Shown in pieces: positions 9,811-19,496 of a stretch of DNA of 36,533 bases. Made by a program: the position numbers and the translations under genes. The notes under the pieces were generated by a model. That model searched no databases, was not told the DNA's origin, and saw only the letters and a list, made by a program, of their open reading frames with translations. The DNA comes from Brachionus koreanus (lineage: Eukaryota; Rotifera; Eurotatoria; Ploima; Brachionidae), in assembly GCA_016987375.1 (NCBI GenBank), contig PJRA01000030.1:329404-365936 (forward strand), read 5' to 3'. Numbering within the stretch: position 1 is the stretch's first letter; each line of letters begins with the position of its first letter.

Positions 9811-11508
9811 ATGGATTCAAGTATAATCAATCTAATATTGTTATTGAACGTTTCAAATCAAACATTTCTCAGTCAAAATTCTGATTTGTACTTTGATCAA
9901 TTGAGCATAAGATGGACTGAAATATTTTACATAGCTATCTATACCATAATATTTATAACGGGATTTTTTGGCAATTTTATCGTTATCTATTTTGTTCTTG
10001 TGTACAAACGAATGCAAACTATGACTAATAAATTCATCACTAATCTAGCGGTGTCCGATCTCCTGGTTATTTTTATATGCGTTCCGGTGACGGCAAGTCG
10101 ATATATGACCAAAGAATGGGTTTTTGGTGAGTTTATGTGCCGATTTAGCAGCTTTGCTCAAGGCGTGTCGTTGTCCGTAAGTGTAATGACCTTGACTGCT
10201 ATTAGCATTGATCGATATTACATAATCTACAAGCCGATGAAAGCCAGGTCTATATGCACCACCAGGAAAGTTAAAATAGTTCTCCTGTCCACATGGATTT
10301 TGTCAATTTTTATCATGTCTCCTTTGCTTATTGTGTTCAAATACGAAAAAAGAAAAATTCAAAAAAATCAGTACGAATACTTTGAGTTTAACATGTGCTT
10401 TGAAAGCTGGCCCGAATTCGAGGCAAAGCTTGGCTATGAAGCTCTTTTAATCTGTTCACTTTTCATATTTCCAATTATTTTTATGTCATACGCCTACGTC
10501 AACATTAGTCGGACCCTTTGGTCTATCGAACAAAAGCCTCAAAACATAGGCAAAGCATTTGCTCAATCGTTCAACGTGTTAAACACAGTTGCGCTTGGAG
10601 AAAACTCAAAAGAAACCAGAGAAAAGGCCACAGTTAAGAGCTATTCGTCTTCATCAATTCGATACAAGCTGGGTAGTTTAAAATTTAAAAGTTTATATGA
10701 AAAAAATCGCAGTGGAACGAGTCTTAAACGAGAGAGTTTGTATAAAAAACGAAGATATGCTTCTTCAAAAAGAAAAAATAATATTAAAAATTATCAGTCG
10801 ATAAAGCGTGAACATCAGGCTTTTAATAGATGGAAACAAGAGGCTTGTAATGACAATGTGCAAAATTTAGAACCAAATGAATTGGCTAGAGAACATGATA
10901 ATGATAATGAAGAAATTGAATACTCTTTAATTGATGCTTCATCTGTAGAGAACAATTTAAATGATATTGAAGCTAACAAATATTGCTGTGCAAAAATAAG
11001 ATGGAGTAAAAAGCCGAAAAAAAATATTTCCACTGATGATTTGAGTATACATGGACTGAACAATGTAAAAAAGCATTCGAAAAAATTCAATGGAGAAAAG
11101 AACAATGTGAAAAAGACTGATAACCGTATCATACCATACTCAACATCTCAGCTTATTAAATCACCTAGGAATCAATTAGCCATCCATAAATTGATTCGCA
11201 GTCGTCGAAGAGTGGTTAAACTCTTGATTATTCTCGTTTTATTATTCATTTTATCCTGGTTTCCGTATCATTTCATGTCGCTTTTAATTGATTTTATATT
11301 CTATTGGGAACAGTATGAAACCAAAGTTGATTTATCATACAAACACTCTGAAACTATAAGCAGCATGTTTTCAACGCATGTTTATCCGGTAGCACTGTGC
11401 TTAGCGCTGGCCAATTCAGCCACCAATCCTGTATGCTATATTACGCTAAGCCATGGTTTTAGGAACATGTTTAAAACTGCTCTAAAACGATTTATAAAAA
11501 TTCGTTGA
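9811..11508 (+). CDS. Rhodopsin-family peptide-type GPCR with very long ICL3
   Basis: An intronless 565-aa seven-helix receptor. The N-terminus carries two N-glycosylation sequons (Asn13, Asn16). Class A landmarks: G-N in TM1 (54-55), L-A-V-S-D in TM2 (79-83), W103 and Cys110 before TM3, D-R-Y at the end of TM3 (134-136), W162 in TM4, Cys196 in ECL2 (disulfide partner of Cys110), F-P in TM5 (220-221), S-W-F-P-Y in TM6 (482-486) and N-S-A-T-N-P-V-C-Y in TM7 (535-543). The third intracellular loop is about 230 residues (238-466), rich in Lys, Ser and Asn, with no domain I recognise. The TM3-TM4 stretch R-Y-Y-I-I-Y-K-P-M-K-A-R-S-I-C-T resembles ecdysis-triggering-hormone, TRH and related peptide receptors. 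I cannot assign a ligand from sequence alone. A peptide prohormone gene lies 3.8 kb downstream on the same strand. Confidence 0.9.
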   Translation: MDSSIINLILLLNVSNQTFLSQNSDLYFDQLSIRWTEIFYIAIYTIIFITGFFGNFIVIYFVLVYKRMQTMTNKFITNLAVSDLLVIFICVPVTASRYMTKEWVFGEFMCRFSSFAQGVSLSVSVMTLTAISIDRYYIIYKPMKARSICTTRKVKIVLLSTWILSIFIMSPLLIVFKYEKRKIQKNQYEYFEFNMCFESWPEFEAKLGYEALLICSLFIFPIIFMSYAYVNISRTLWSIEQKPQNIGKAFAQSFNVLNTVALGENSKETREKATVKSYSSSSIRYKLGSLKFKSLYEKNRSGTSLKRESLYKKRRYASSKRKNNIKNYQSIKREHQAFNRWKQEACNDNVQNLEPNELAREHDNDNEEIEYSLIDASSVENNLNDIEANKYCCAKIRWSKKPKKNISTDDLSIHGLNNVKKHSKKFNGEKNNVKKTDNRIIPYSTSQLIKSPRNQLAIHKLIRSRRRVVKLLIILVLLFILSWFPYHFMSLLIDFIFYWEQYETKVDLSYKHSETISSMFSTHVYPVALCLALANSATNPVCYITLSHGFRNMFKTALKRFIKIR

Positions 11509-13340
11509 TTTTCGAATTTTCAGCTAAATATTTCAAATTGGAATTAAAATTTAATAATCATCAATTTTTTTATCAATAAAATTATTTTTCATTTGGTTTT
11601 TTTTTATTTTCGAAAGAGGAAATTTTTGTTTGAGAATAAGAATTAGATTAATATTAGATGAATCTAGAATTAATTCAGCAGCCAATTATCATCCAATTCA
11701 ATTAAAAAATACCAAGAACTGAAGGCTTTTTAAAAAAAACTAAAGAATCTCTTGTTCATAAAATTGTACAATTTTTTTTTTAATTAATTATTTTTTATTG
11801 TGTAATAGATTCTTAAGATTTTATAGATTTCAAGATGAAATAATAAAAAATTCTAGTCTAAACAAATTTTCCTCTAAATTCAGACATTAAATTTCAAAAA
11901 TTTATTTAAAAAGCGGATATAATTCAAGCATACTTTTAATTCTGCTAAAATTTAAAATCATACAAAATTATTTGGATTCATTTAATATTTTATTTTACTT
12001 ATTTATTCATTCATTCATTCAATTAACGCCTTTAAAAAAATTAAATAAAAATAGGAAAAAAAAATACTGAGATTTTTGGATCATTTAGGGCAGAAGATTT
12101 TATTTATTGGCGTCAATTCAAATTGTACATGCTTCAAATAATTAAATTTTTGAGATAATCCTCTAATAGACTTAATTTTTAATTTAAACAAAACATTTTA
12201 CTTTTAATTTCTTAATAAAAGGGCTTTAAAAGAAGACTTCGGTCATTAGGACCAACTCTGAAGCTATCCAAATAATTTAAATTTAAATTTATTTAACCAA
12301 AAAAATTATTCATTGTGAATAATGCTAAAAATGTCTTTTCATTTCCATTTGACTTATGATGAATAACATTAAATGCACAAAAATTTTCGGGTCTAAACAA
12401 ATTGATTCTTCTTGTATAAATTTATTTGTACATTAAATTTCAAGAATTTAAAAATTCTAATAATTTGATTATCAGTTGAAGAGCGTAAATTCTGGTAAAA
12501 CTGGGTAAATTTAGTCAGGGTTAAATTTCTTATATTATAAATCTACTTTTTAAATCTCTTTTATTCAATCAGCTTATATAGCTATTAAGCTTAGTTTAAG
12601 AGTAATTTTATTAGATATTATTTCTCGTGAATTCCCTCTTGTTGCAAATAAACACCTTTTCAAAATACATTTGTGTTTTAGAATGCTTTTGGGCTTTTAC
12701 AGTTTAAAACTTTAATAACTATGAACCATTTTAATGGAAACCACCAATGAACTTTAAAATCCCATTATGTTGTGCTAATGTTTTAACATTTAAGATAAGT
12801 CAATGAAAATTCAAAATATTGATTAATTCGAAATTCTTTTGATTTATTTGACTATAAAAAATGTGATAATTAAAGAATGTCATGATTAATTTTTTTCCTT
12901 TAATTTATTAATTAATATTTGAATCAATAAAAAAAAATTATTTAACGAAATCATTTGACTTTTACTTGTTAAAAAGTAATTTGTAAATAAAGTATTTAAT
13001 TTTATTTAGTTATTCCTTTATTTTAGAACTGAATTTCAATTTTTAGTTTTTATAAAAAATTAATTTAAATAAATAAAATCTTTGAGTTGTTCAAATCATT
13101 AATTATTCAATTAAAATGTATTATTAGATCGAATAAATTTATTTATTTTATAAAATTATTTTTTATTTTTGTTTATAAGGACAAATTATTCCAATAATGA
13201 AACAGACTCATATTCATATTGACTCATATTTTCGAAAAACTTCTTTTAAATATATATTTTTTAAATTCTTTTTAAATTTTAATTTTGTATTAATATTCAC
13301 TCGCTAAATAATAATAATAATAGTGATCATATCTTACTAG
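11509..13340. other. Non-coding spacer downstream of the GPCR
   Basis: AT-rich. AATAAA at 11575-11580 is the likely GPCR poly(A) signal, 67 nt after the stop. A short ATTC tandem repeat lies at about 12005-12020. I see nothing else that I can support. Confidence 0.45.
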
Positions 13341-13349
13341 GAAAACTTC

Positions 13350-13705
13350 TATGGTAACTTGATGCACAGAAATACAGGTTCATATACAAAGAAACTAATG
13401 GTTTGACTTTTTCATAATGAGATACTTTGCCAATACCAATACGATATGTTTAACCAATTTTGAAAAAAATAACATGATTCAAATATTTCTTAAATTGAAA
13501 ATCAATTTATTGTCTTCTTTTATTTAAAATTTGATTCTTTTTTTAACTTTGTAGAACTGATTAAATTAATTAGATTTTTATTGATTCAACTCATCAATTT
13601 TATAAAGAGAAGGAGAAATGTAAATACGTTTTATACGAATAAACAGGTTCTTCATTGAAGCCTTGGGTTTGGAAGAAGTAATGAGAACCATTACGAATGA
13701 AACCT
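13350..13705 (-). pseudogene. Two related exon-like remnants, family unknown
   Basis: On the minus strand, 13705 to about 13640 reads as an open segment after a good acceptor (TTCTTTTAG). It encodes F-I-R-N-G-S-H-Y-F-F-Q-T-Q-G-F-N-E-E-P-V-Y-S-Y-K-T, broken here only for reference. About 250 bp further on, 13430 to 13350 contains the same order of nucleotide blocks: TCTCATTA, CAAACC, AG-x-TTC, then GAACCTGT. It encodes S-H-Y followed, after a frame change, by Q-T-I-S-F and then E-P-V-F before a stop. The copies look homologous and the second looks frameshifted. They could be tandem exons of an unrecognised minus-strand gene or pieces of a repeat. Confidence 0.35.
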
Positions 13706-14185
13706 AAAAGAATTTATATTTCGTTATTTTCTTTGATTTATAACAATTTCCATTTTCAAAAAGTCTAATATTTTGAAAATGCTTCAAATTAGTATTAAAA
13801 AATAAACAATTTTTAAACTATTACGAACTTTTTCTCAAATTAATTTTTACTTTTATTAATAATATTTTTGGCTAATCTGAATGAGTTCAATAATAAAAAT
13901 CTCAGTGAGCTGAAAAAGCTTTTTAGTTTTAGGCAAACATTTTTCTTATTTTTAACTTAAAGCGTTGTCAAAATAGTTTATTTATCAATTAAAAGATTGA
14001 AAATTTTTAGAAATTATTAACGCTAAAACTATTTTATTTTGTTTATTTTAAAAAATAAATCATGTAAGAAAATTGAAGTTAATTTTCCAACAATTTAGAA
14101 GAACTTTTGACAAAGATTTTTATTTAAATTGCTGTAAAATTTTCCAAAGATTTTTCAATTAAAATTAAAATTTGGCTTAAAAAAA
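13706..14185. other. Non-coding spacer
   Basis: AT-rich sequence downstream of MRPS10 (minus strand). No frame is supported on either strand. Confidence 0.4.
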
Positions 14186-14191
14186 TTTATT
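14186..14191 (-). promoter_or_regulatory. Poly(A) signal of MRPS10
   Basis: AATAAA on the minus strand, about 22 nt beyond the MRPS10 stop. Confidence 0.55.
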
Positions 14192-14212
14192 TAATTTCTT
14201 AGCTATGCTGTC

Positions 14213-14695
14213 TTACTGGTTAAAATGTTCTGGTAATTGACAAAGTTTAGTTTTATGTACATGCATTGCTACACCTTCGGGTAAATTTCGCTGAATATAT
14301 TCCAAGAGAGTGTCACACGTTGATCCGGTTAAATGATTGAATTCAAATTCTCGAAAATAGGTTCGCATTTCGTATTGACGCATGTGTTTTCGGTTGCTAA
14401 ATCTAGACTTTAAAATTGTCCATCGTTCGATAAACTTTTCCTCTTCCCGAACATCATTAAGATTAATTTCTAATTCCTTTGAGGCTTGCTGAACAAAACT
14501 TTTGTAGCTTTCTAGGACTGTATTATCATGTCCTTTCACCTGTACAACCACTTTTTTGAATAGATCATCTAGTTCCTTTTGCTCGTTTAATTCCGATTTG
14601 TGAACTCTACACGTTGAAAAGGAAGTAAATCGATTAATGAGAAGTTTTCTATTTAGGCTTAATATTTTAGCACTTAGTTCTTGGCATAAACTCAT
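14213..14695 (-). CDS. MRPS10: Mitochondrial small ribosomal subunit protein uS10m
   Basis: A single-exon 160-aa protein of the mitochondrial 28S subunit. A short basic N-terminus (about residues 1-30) suits mitochondrial import. The S10 domain runs from about residue 50 to the end: V-Q-V-K-G-H-D-N-T-V-L-E-S-Y, then R-Q-Y-E-M-R-T, H-L-T-G-S-T, Y-I-Q-R-N-L-P-E-G-V-A-M and Q-L-P-E-H. These match animal MRPS10 almost residue for residue. Human MRPS10 is about 201 aa, and the difference is in the N- and C-terminal tails. An ACAG two bases before the ATG could be a splice or trans-splice acceptor. It is transcribed opposite to the GPCR and the prohormone on either side. Confidence 0.96.
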   Translation of the reverse strand: MSLCQELSAKILSLNRKLLINRFTSFSTCRVHKSELNEQKELDDLFKKVVVQVKGHDNTVLESYKSFVQQASKELEINLNDVREEEKFIERWTILKSRFSNRKHMRQYEMRTYFREFEFNHLTGSTCDTLLEYIQRNLPEGVAMHVHKTKLCQLPEHFNQ

Positions 14696-15356
14696 ATCTG
14701 TTTCCGTTTCAGATCAAAAGAAAAAATTCAATTTTGTTAGCTTTTTTTTTTAAATTAGAGGGCCCAATATTTCAAAATTTGAATGCAATTTTGCAATTTA
14801 GACTATGTTTAAATAAATGTCTTACAAAAATGTTATATTAGCTTTTTAACCAATTTTTTAAAGTATTTGTCAATAACAAGTTTTTTACTTATTTTTTTAA
14901 TTTTTTCTATTAATCTTTTTATATCGTCAAGTTGATGACTTTAGAATAGCTCAAAAGATTTATTTTAATTTAAAGAACAAAAATTAAAACAATTAACTTT
15001 AGGTGAACAAAAATCAAGTGGGTGCTTTTCAAATTCGGAAAATAAGTAAAATTTTTTTCTTTATGGAAAATTTAAAACGAAAAATTCTGAAAAGGGAATT
15101 CTAAAAAATATATTTAATTTAATAAATGTCAATTTCAAAATTTGTTTGGGGAATAAAGCTTAACAAAAACGAAAGTTTAAATAAATATTCAATGCAGCAG
15201 GGATTTTGGGATGACTTAAAACTTATAAAAGATAAATTTAACTCTGCGGAAAAGTTTAATTATTTTAAATAATATAAATTCTTTTGAAACTTAGACATTA
15301 TTAATAATTTTTCTTTAGATAATAATAGATTCAAATTAAACTCTATTTGAGAAAAA
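14696..15356. other. Shared upstream region of MRPS10 and the prohormone gene
   Basis: 660 bp between divergent genes, AT-rich. A TATA-like TATAAAAGATAAATT lies near 15225, about 130 nt before the prohormone start codon. No frame is supported. Confidence 0.4.
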
Positions 15357-15710
15357 ATGATTTCAAAACAATTTCTACTGATCTTTTTCATGGGCTTTTT
15401 TTTGGATACTATGACTCAACCATTAGCAGATAAAATTCAGCGCGAATTTGAAATCACCCCCGATGTTTCTATTACCCATGATCAATCGTATGATTTGTAC
15501 AAATTTTTGTGTTCAAATTTGGTCCATTCAGATGAGTGGTTTGCTTTGAGACGTTCGGTTCAAAATGCTTGTCTGGACTTAATAGCTACCGAATATTCTA
15601 ACAAGCCATCAAATAAACAAAGAAGATTCTTTGCATTGCAAGTAGGCAAGAGTTTACCCCATCAGAACACTGATAGCACTAGCAAGGGATTTAAATACGG
15701 TCGAAAGTAA
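15357..15710 (+). CDS. Secreted prohormone with C-terminal amidated peptide
   Basis: A 117-aa single-exon precursor. Residues 1 to about 20 form a clear signal peptide (basic start, then F-L-L-I-F-F-M-G-F-F-L). The middle holds two Cys, at 52 and 73, and two Arg-Arg pairs. The last Arg-Arg (93-94) is followed by 23-24 residues starting F-F-A-L-Q-V-G-K and ending G-F-K-Y-G-R-K-stop. Gly-Arg-Lys at the very end is a classic amidation plus dibasic-removal signal, so the predicted product is a peptide ending in F-K-Y-amide. Its family is uncertain. The KY-amide end recalls neuropeptide KY (NKY) of spiralians, but I cannot confirm this. AATAAA at 15787-15792 is the likely poly(A) signal. Confidence 0.75.
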   Translation: MISKQFLLIFFMGFFLDTMTQPLADKIQREFEITPDVSITHDQSYDLYKFLCSNLVHSDEWFALRRSVQNACLDLIATEYSNKPSNKQRRFFALQVGKSLPHQNTDSTSKGFKYGRK

Positions 15711-18700
15711 ATTAAATAACGATATTAATTAGATATTCATCCCTTAATTTATTGTAATCGTTTTTTTTTTAAATTAATTTTTTCTAAATAAAGAATTTTT
15801 CATAGCGGTAAAATTTTGATTTTTTTGTTACTGAAAAATAGTTTCAGGAATCAAGATAAGATTTTTAGGCTTTCTTTAAGAAACTTATTAACATTAAATT
15901 AATATTTTGATTGTATTGAACCCTGGCCAAAAAGTATGCCAACAATTAGTTAGAATAAAATTATTTAAATACAGATATTAGCTTGTTCAATCTTTTCTTA
16001 ATTATCTATGCATGCAAACGAAGCATTTAAGCATATTTTTGAAATTCTAATATCGTTTGAAAATATTTATCCTAAAAAAAAATCAAATAAGCTAATTTTT
16101 TAAAGATCTAAATTTAAAGTTATTCAGGTTTTTTATAAATAAAAATCAACAATAGTAATTAAATAATTCAATTTAAACCAAAAAAAGCAGAATAATTGTT
16201 ATGATTATTCAAATAGAAATATTTAAAAATAGCATTTAATGTTTCAAATGGTAAAACAGCGATGAGGCTCCGTTTCCTTAGAATAAAATTTGATATTCAT
16301 AAATAGATAAATAAATAATAAAGAAGCAAAAAATGCAAATTTTAGAATTTTGTTGTTCTTTTTCTATAAATAATTTTGTTTTGAAGGTATTGACGAGTCT
16401 TAGATAAAAATTTGCATTTATTGAGACACTAGATTGATTAGTCTAGCATTATTTGAAAAAAAAAAAACATCTAAGTATTTTAAATTATCTTATCAATTTT
16501 ATAAAATTTTTGTTTATCATCATAAATATTTTTCATTTTTTTCATTTAAAAAATAATTTAGGAAAAGTTTTTTTCCAGGGCAGTTCCGAATGGCAGCGCC
16601 TTCTATTCAGCTCTCATGATTCCAATCTTACTTAGCAAAAGATTCATATATATACAATTAGAGTAGGAAATAAATATTTATATTGAATTAAATTTTGTTA
16701 TCAGTTTGATGTGATTAGGGTTGAGTCTAAAGGGGGTTTGTACTTTAGGTTGTTTCTGTTGGAGCTTTGAAGCAGGTAGCAGAAAGCTCTGGATCTCTCA
16801 TCATAAAAATAATTCTAAAAGAACATTTTATTGGCTTCAAGTGATAGATAAATTAACATGGAAGTGTTTAAGTTGAATTGATTTTTCTGGTATTTCGAAA
16901 AATCGATTAATTAAGTTATTATTACACGTATTTCATATAAATGAAATATGCTCAGTACAACTTTAAAAATTATTTCTATTTCTTTAGATAATTTCCGACT
17001 TGGTTCTAAATTTGATCTAAAAAATTGGTCTCTGATTTGGTCCGAACCAAATATTTGTTATTTATTTTCAATTATTAAGCTAGTTTATAGTCATTTATTC
17101 ATGCATCAATCGCTGGAAATTAATTCAATTTCCTTTATATTTAGAACATGACAATCTTGTCCTTTTAAAATTCATTGATCCGATAATCCAAGTGTACTCA
17201 ACAACAAAAATTTACGATCATTTATAAGCACTGGTTTAAAGAAATAGAAAAGATATTAAAGATAAGGTTTAAAGATATTCACAGCATACAACATTCGTTT
17301 ATACTGTTTAAAAACTTGAAGTGAATGTAAATTTATTTAATAATGTTTGAATTAAATACTATAATAGTTTTACTAAATTTATAATTGTTCTCAAGTACTA
17401 AGAAAACAACTTTTAAAATAAAATGATAATTAATATTAAACTTTTGAAGCAGTTATTAAAATATGACTAAAACCCATGTCAAACATAATAATTTCTCTCC
17501 TAGTCTTTTTTTTTCTGAACTGAAATGAATTTTTTATTATTTTTATCTTTTTTTTATGTAATATTTTTTAAATTTTTCTAAAAATATAAAAATTCTATTT
17601 TACTTCTCCTTAAAGGAGGTTAATTTAATATTAATAAATAAATAAATTAATTAAACAAATTTAAGATTTTTATTATTTGAAGAGTTAATTTGTGTGTATG
17701 TGTGTGTGTGTGTTTTTACATGAATTGCTTTAATAAGGAGATATTTGAACTAATTACACAAACAGAAAATGTGATAGGAAATTTATTCAAAGCACGATAA
17801 GTTAAAAGCCAAAGCATCTATTTTTTTTTAAAATATGAGATATCATATTACAAAAATATGAACAAAATCGTATATACATGATTAAACACTTCGAACTCTT
17901 AGGCAAATCTCATATTACATTGATAAGCTTATTTGTAAATTTTTAGCTCTATTCATATTTAAATTAATCAAAACTTATTGAACTTGATCATTAATTGAAC
18001 ATTGTTAAATTTACATTCATTAGAAAACAGAGATCTAAATACAATCCTTGATGATTTGATGCCTGGGTTATTATTTATTGTTCCAGACTAAATGAAACTT
18101 GAAAAAACAACAAACATGATAAGATCTAATTGAAAATTCATTGGGCTAAGATTCGAACTGTGTATTCAAATTAATTCAATTCATAGTGAACGAGTTTATT
18201 AAATTCTAAAAGCAAAAATAAGTATTTTTAAGGATTTAAGATAAGCCGATGACGATGACATAAAGAGTAAATTTTTGCTCGTATTAAGCTTCAAGTTATT
18301 TTTGAGTTATGCAATGTATTTGAGCGGATTTGTGCACGAATTAAATGAATGGATAAGTTGGATTAATGGTCCAACTACTGGAACAATTTTATTTAAAGGC
18401 TTTTAGTTTGGTTTGAATTAAACAAGGAATAATTTATGATTAATCGATAAATCTAGATTTATCAAAAATAAAACAAGCTTAAATAAAATTCATAATTAAT
18501 ATTTTCGTGTCGTATCAACGTTGAATGTTAGTTTTTTTTTTCTTTTCATTTCAAGGCATAATTCATTTTAGTTTAGTCTAGTTTTGCTAAGTTCATAGCG
18601 AATAAGCTAGCACAGATAACATGTGATCTGCATTTTAGAACAAAACTCACACTGGATCACTCTTTGACATTTTTCACCAAGTCATAAATTTTACACCAAA

Positions 18701-19448
18701 CTAATAATAATAAAAATTTAATCGTTCAGGTTAAGTGCATCATTTTAAATGCACTCTTCTTCTTCTTCTTCGTTGTTTTATTCATTCTTCAAAACAATAG
18801 ATCGGACCAACAACAAAAAATTAAATTTAAATAGCACTCATTTAAAATTTAACATTGCCTTAGACATGTACAAAGTATTAGTTAATAATTGAGCGCGCTA
18901 TTTTTCTAGTATGCTAAGTTTTGTTTAGAAATTTTGGCGAGCGCCATTTTAGTCTGAGTTAATTAATTAGTACAATAGTTCATGATCCTTCTAGAGATAA
19001 ATATCTGGGTCAGTCAATCTGACAAAATAATTGCTCACTTTTCTATGCTTGCTTTTTTCATTTAAATCATAATCCAATATCCACAAGCTAAACTATCAAA
19101 TGTTCTATATTTTTCATGAACTATGCTAAACTGGCTTCAGTCAATCTGTAGATAGGCTCTAAAGTTGAATATTTTCTTCAATCGTTCCGGCTTTGCCAAT
19201 TCATTTTTTTTCCTAATTAATTAGATTAACGAGAAAAATTAATATTCTTGTTTCTAACTTATAGACTTTCTCTCTTTTTATGCACTCACGCTCACACTCA
19301 CTCACTCACACACACAATCGCACATTCTTTATAAATTTCAAAATGGTATCTGCTCTTTTGAAAAATGGAATTTTTATTTTATACTAATTTAATGTATCTA
19401 GAAAAATTTAGACGCTATTCAACTCAAATAGAACTCGTTTTTATCTAG
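15711..19448. other. Long upstream region of the ankyrin gene
   Basis: About 3.7 kb without a supported frame. It holds a possible Tc1/mariner-type terminal-repeat relic (15921-15944), a TG dinucleotide tract (17691-17713), a CTT tract (about 18757-18771), a CA/CACT-rich tract (about 19283-19316) and a small hairpin at 16762-16789 with a perfect 7-bp stem. The ankyrin promoter and any 5' untranslated exons are expected here, but I cannot place them. Confidence 0.4.
17691..17713. repeat. TG microsatellite
   Basis: About eleven TG units with a single A interruption near 17698. Confidence 0.85.
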
Positions 19449-19496
19449 ATAAACTCAGCCGAACAAAACACAGAACAAATCGATGAGCTACGCGCA

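Noticed and set aside
16762..16789. Hairpin (GAGCTTT...AAAGCTC), possible microRNA
   Set aside because: The paired stem is about 7-10 bp, too short for a microRNA precursor.
16453..17151. Two short plus-strand frames (60 and 67 codons)
   Set aside because: AT-rich, Phe/Ile/Asn-heavy translations with no homology, splice pairing or flanking signals.
18156..18180. B-box-like GATTCGAAC, possible tRNA
   Set aside because: No matching acceptor stem, A-box or cloverleaf could be folded around it.
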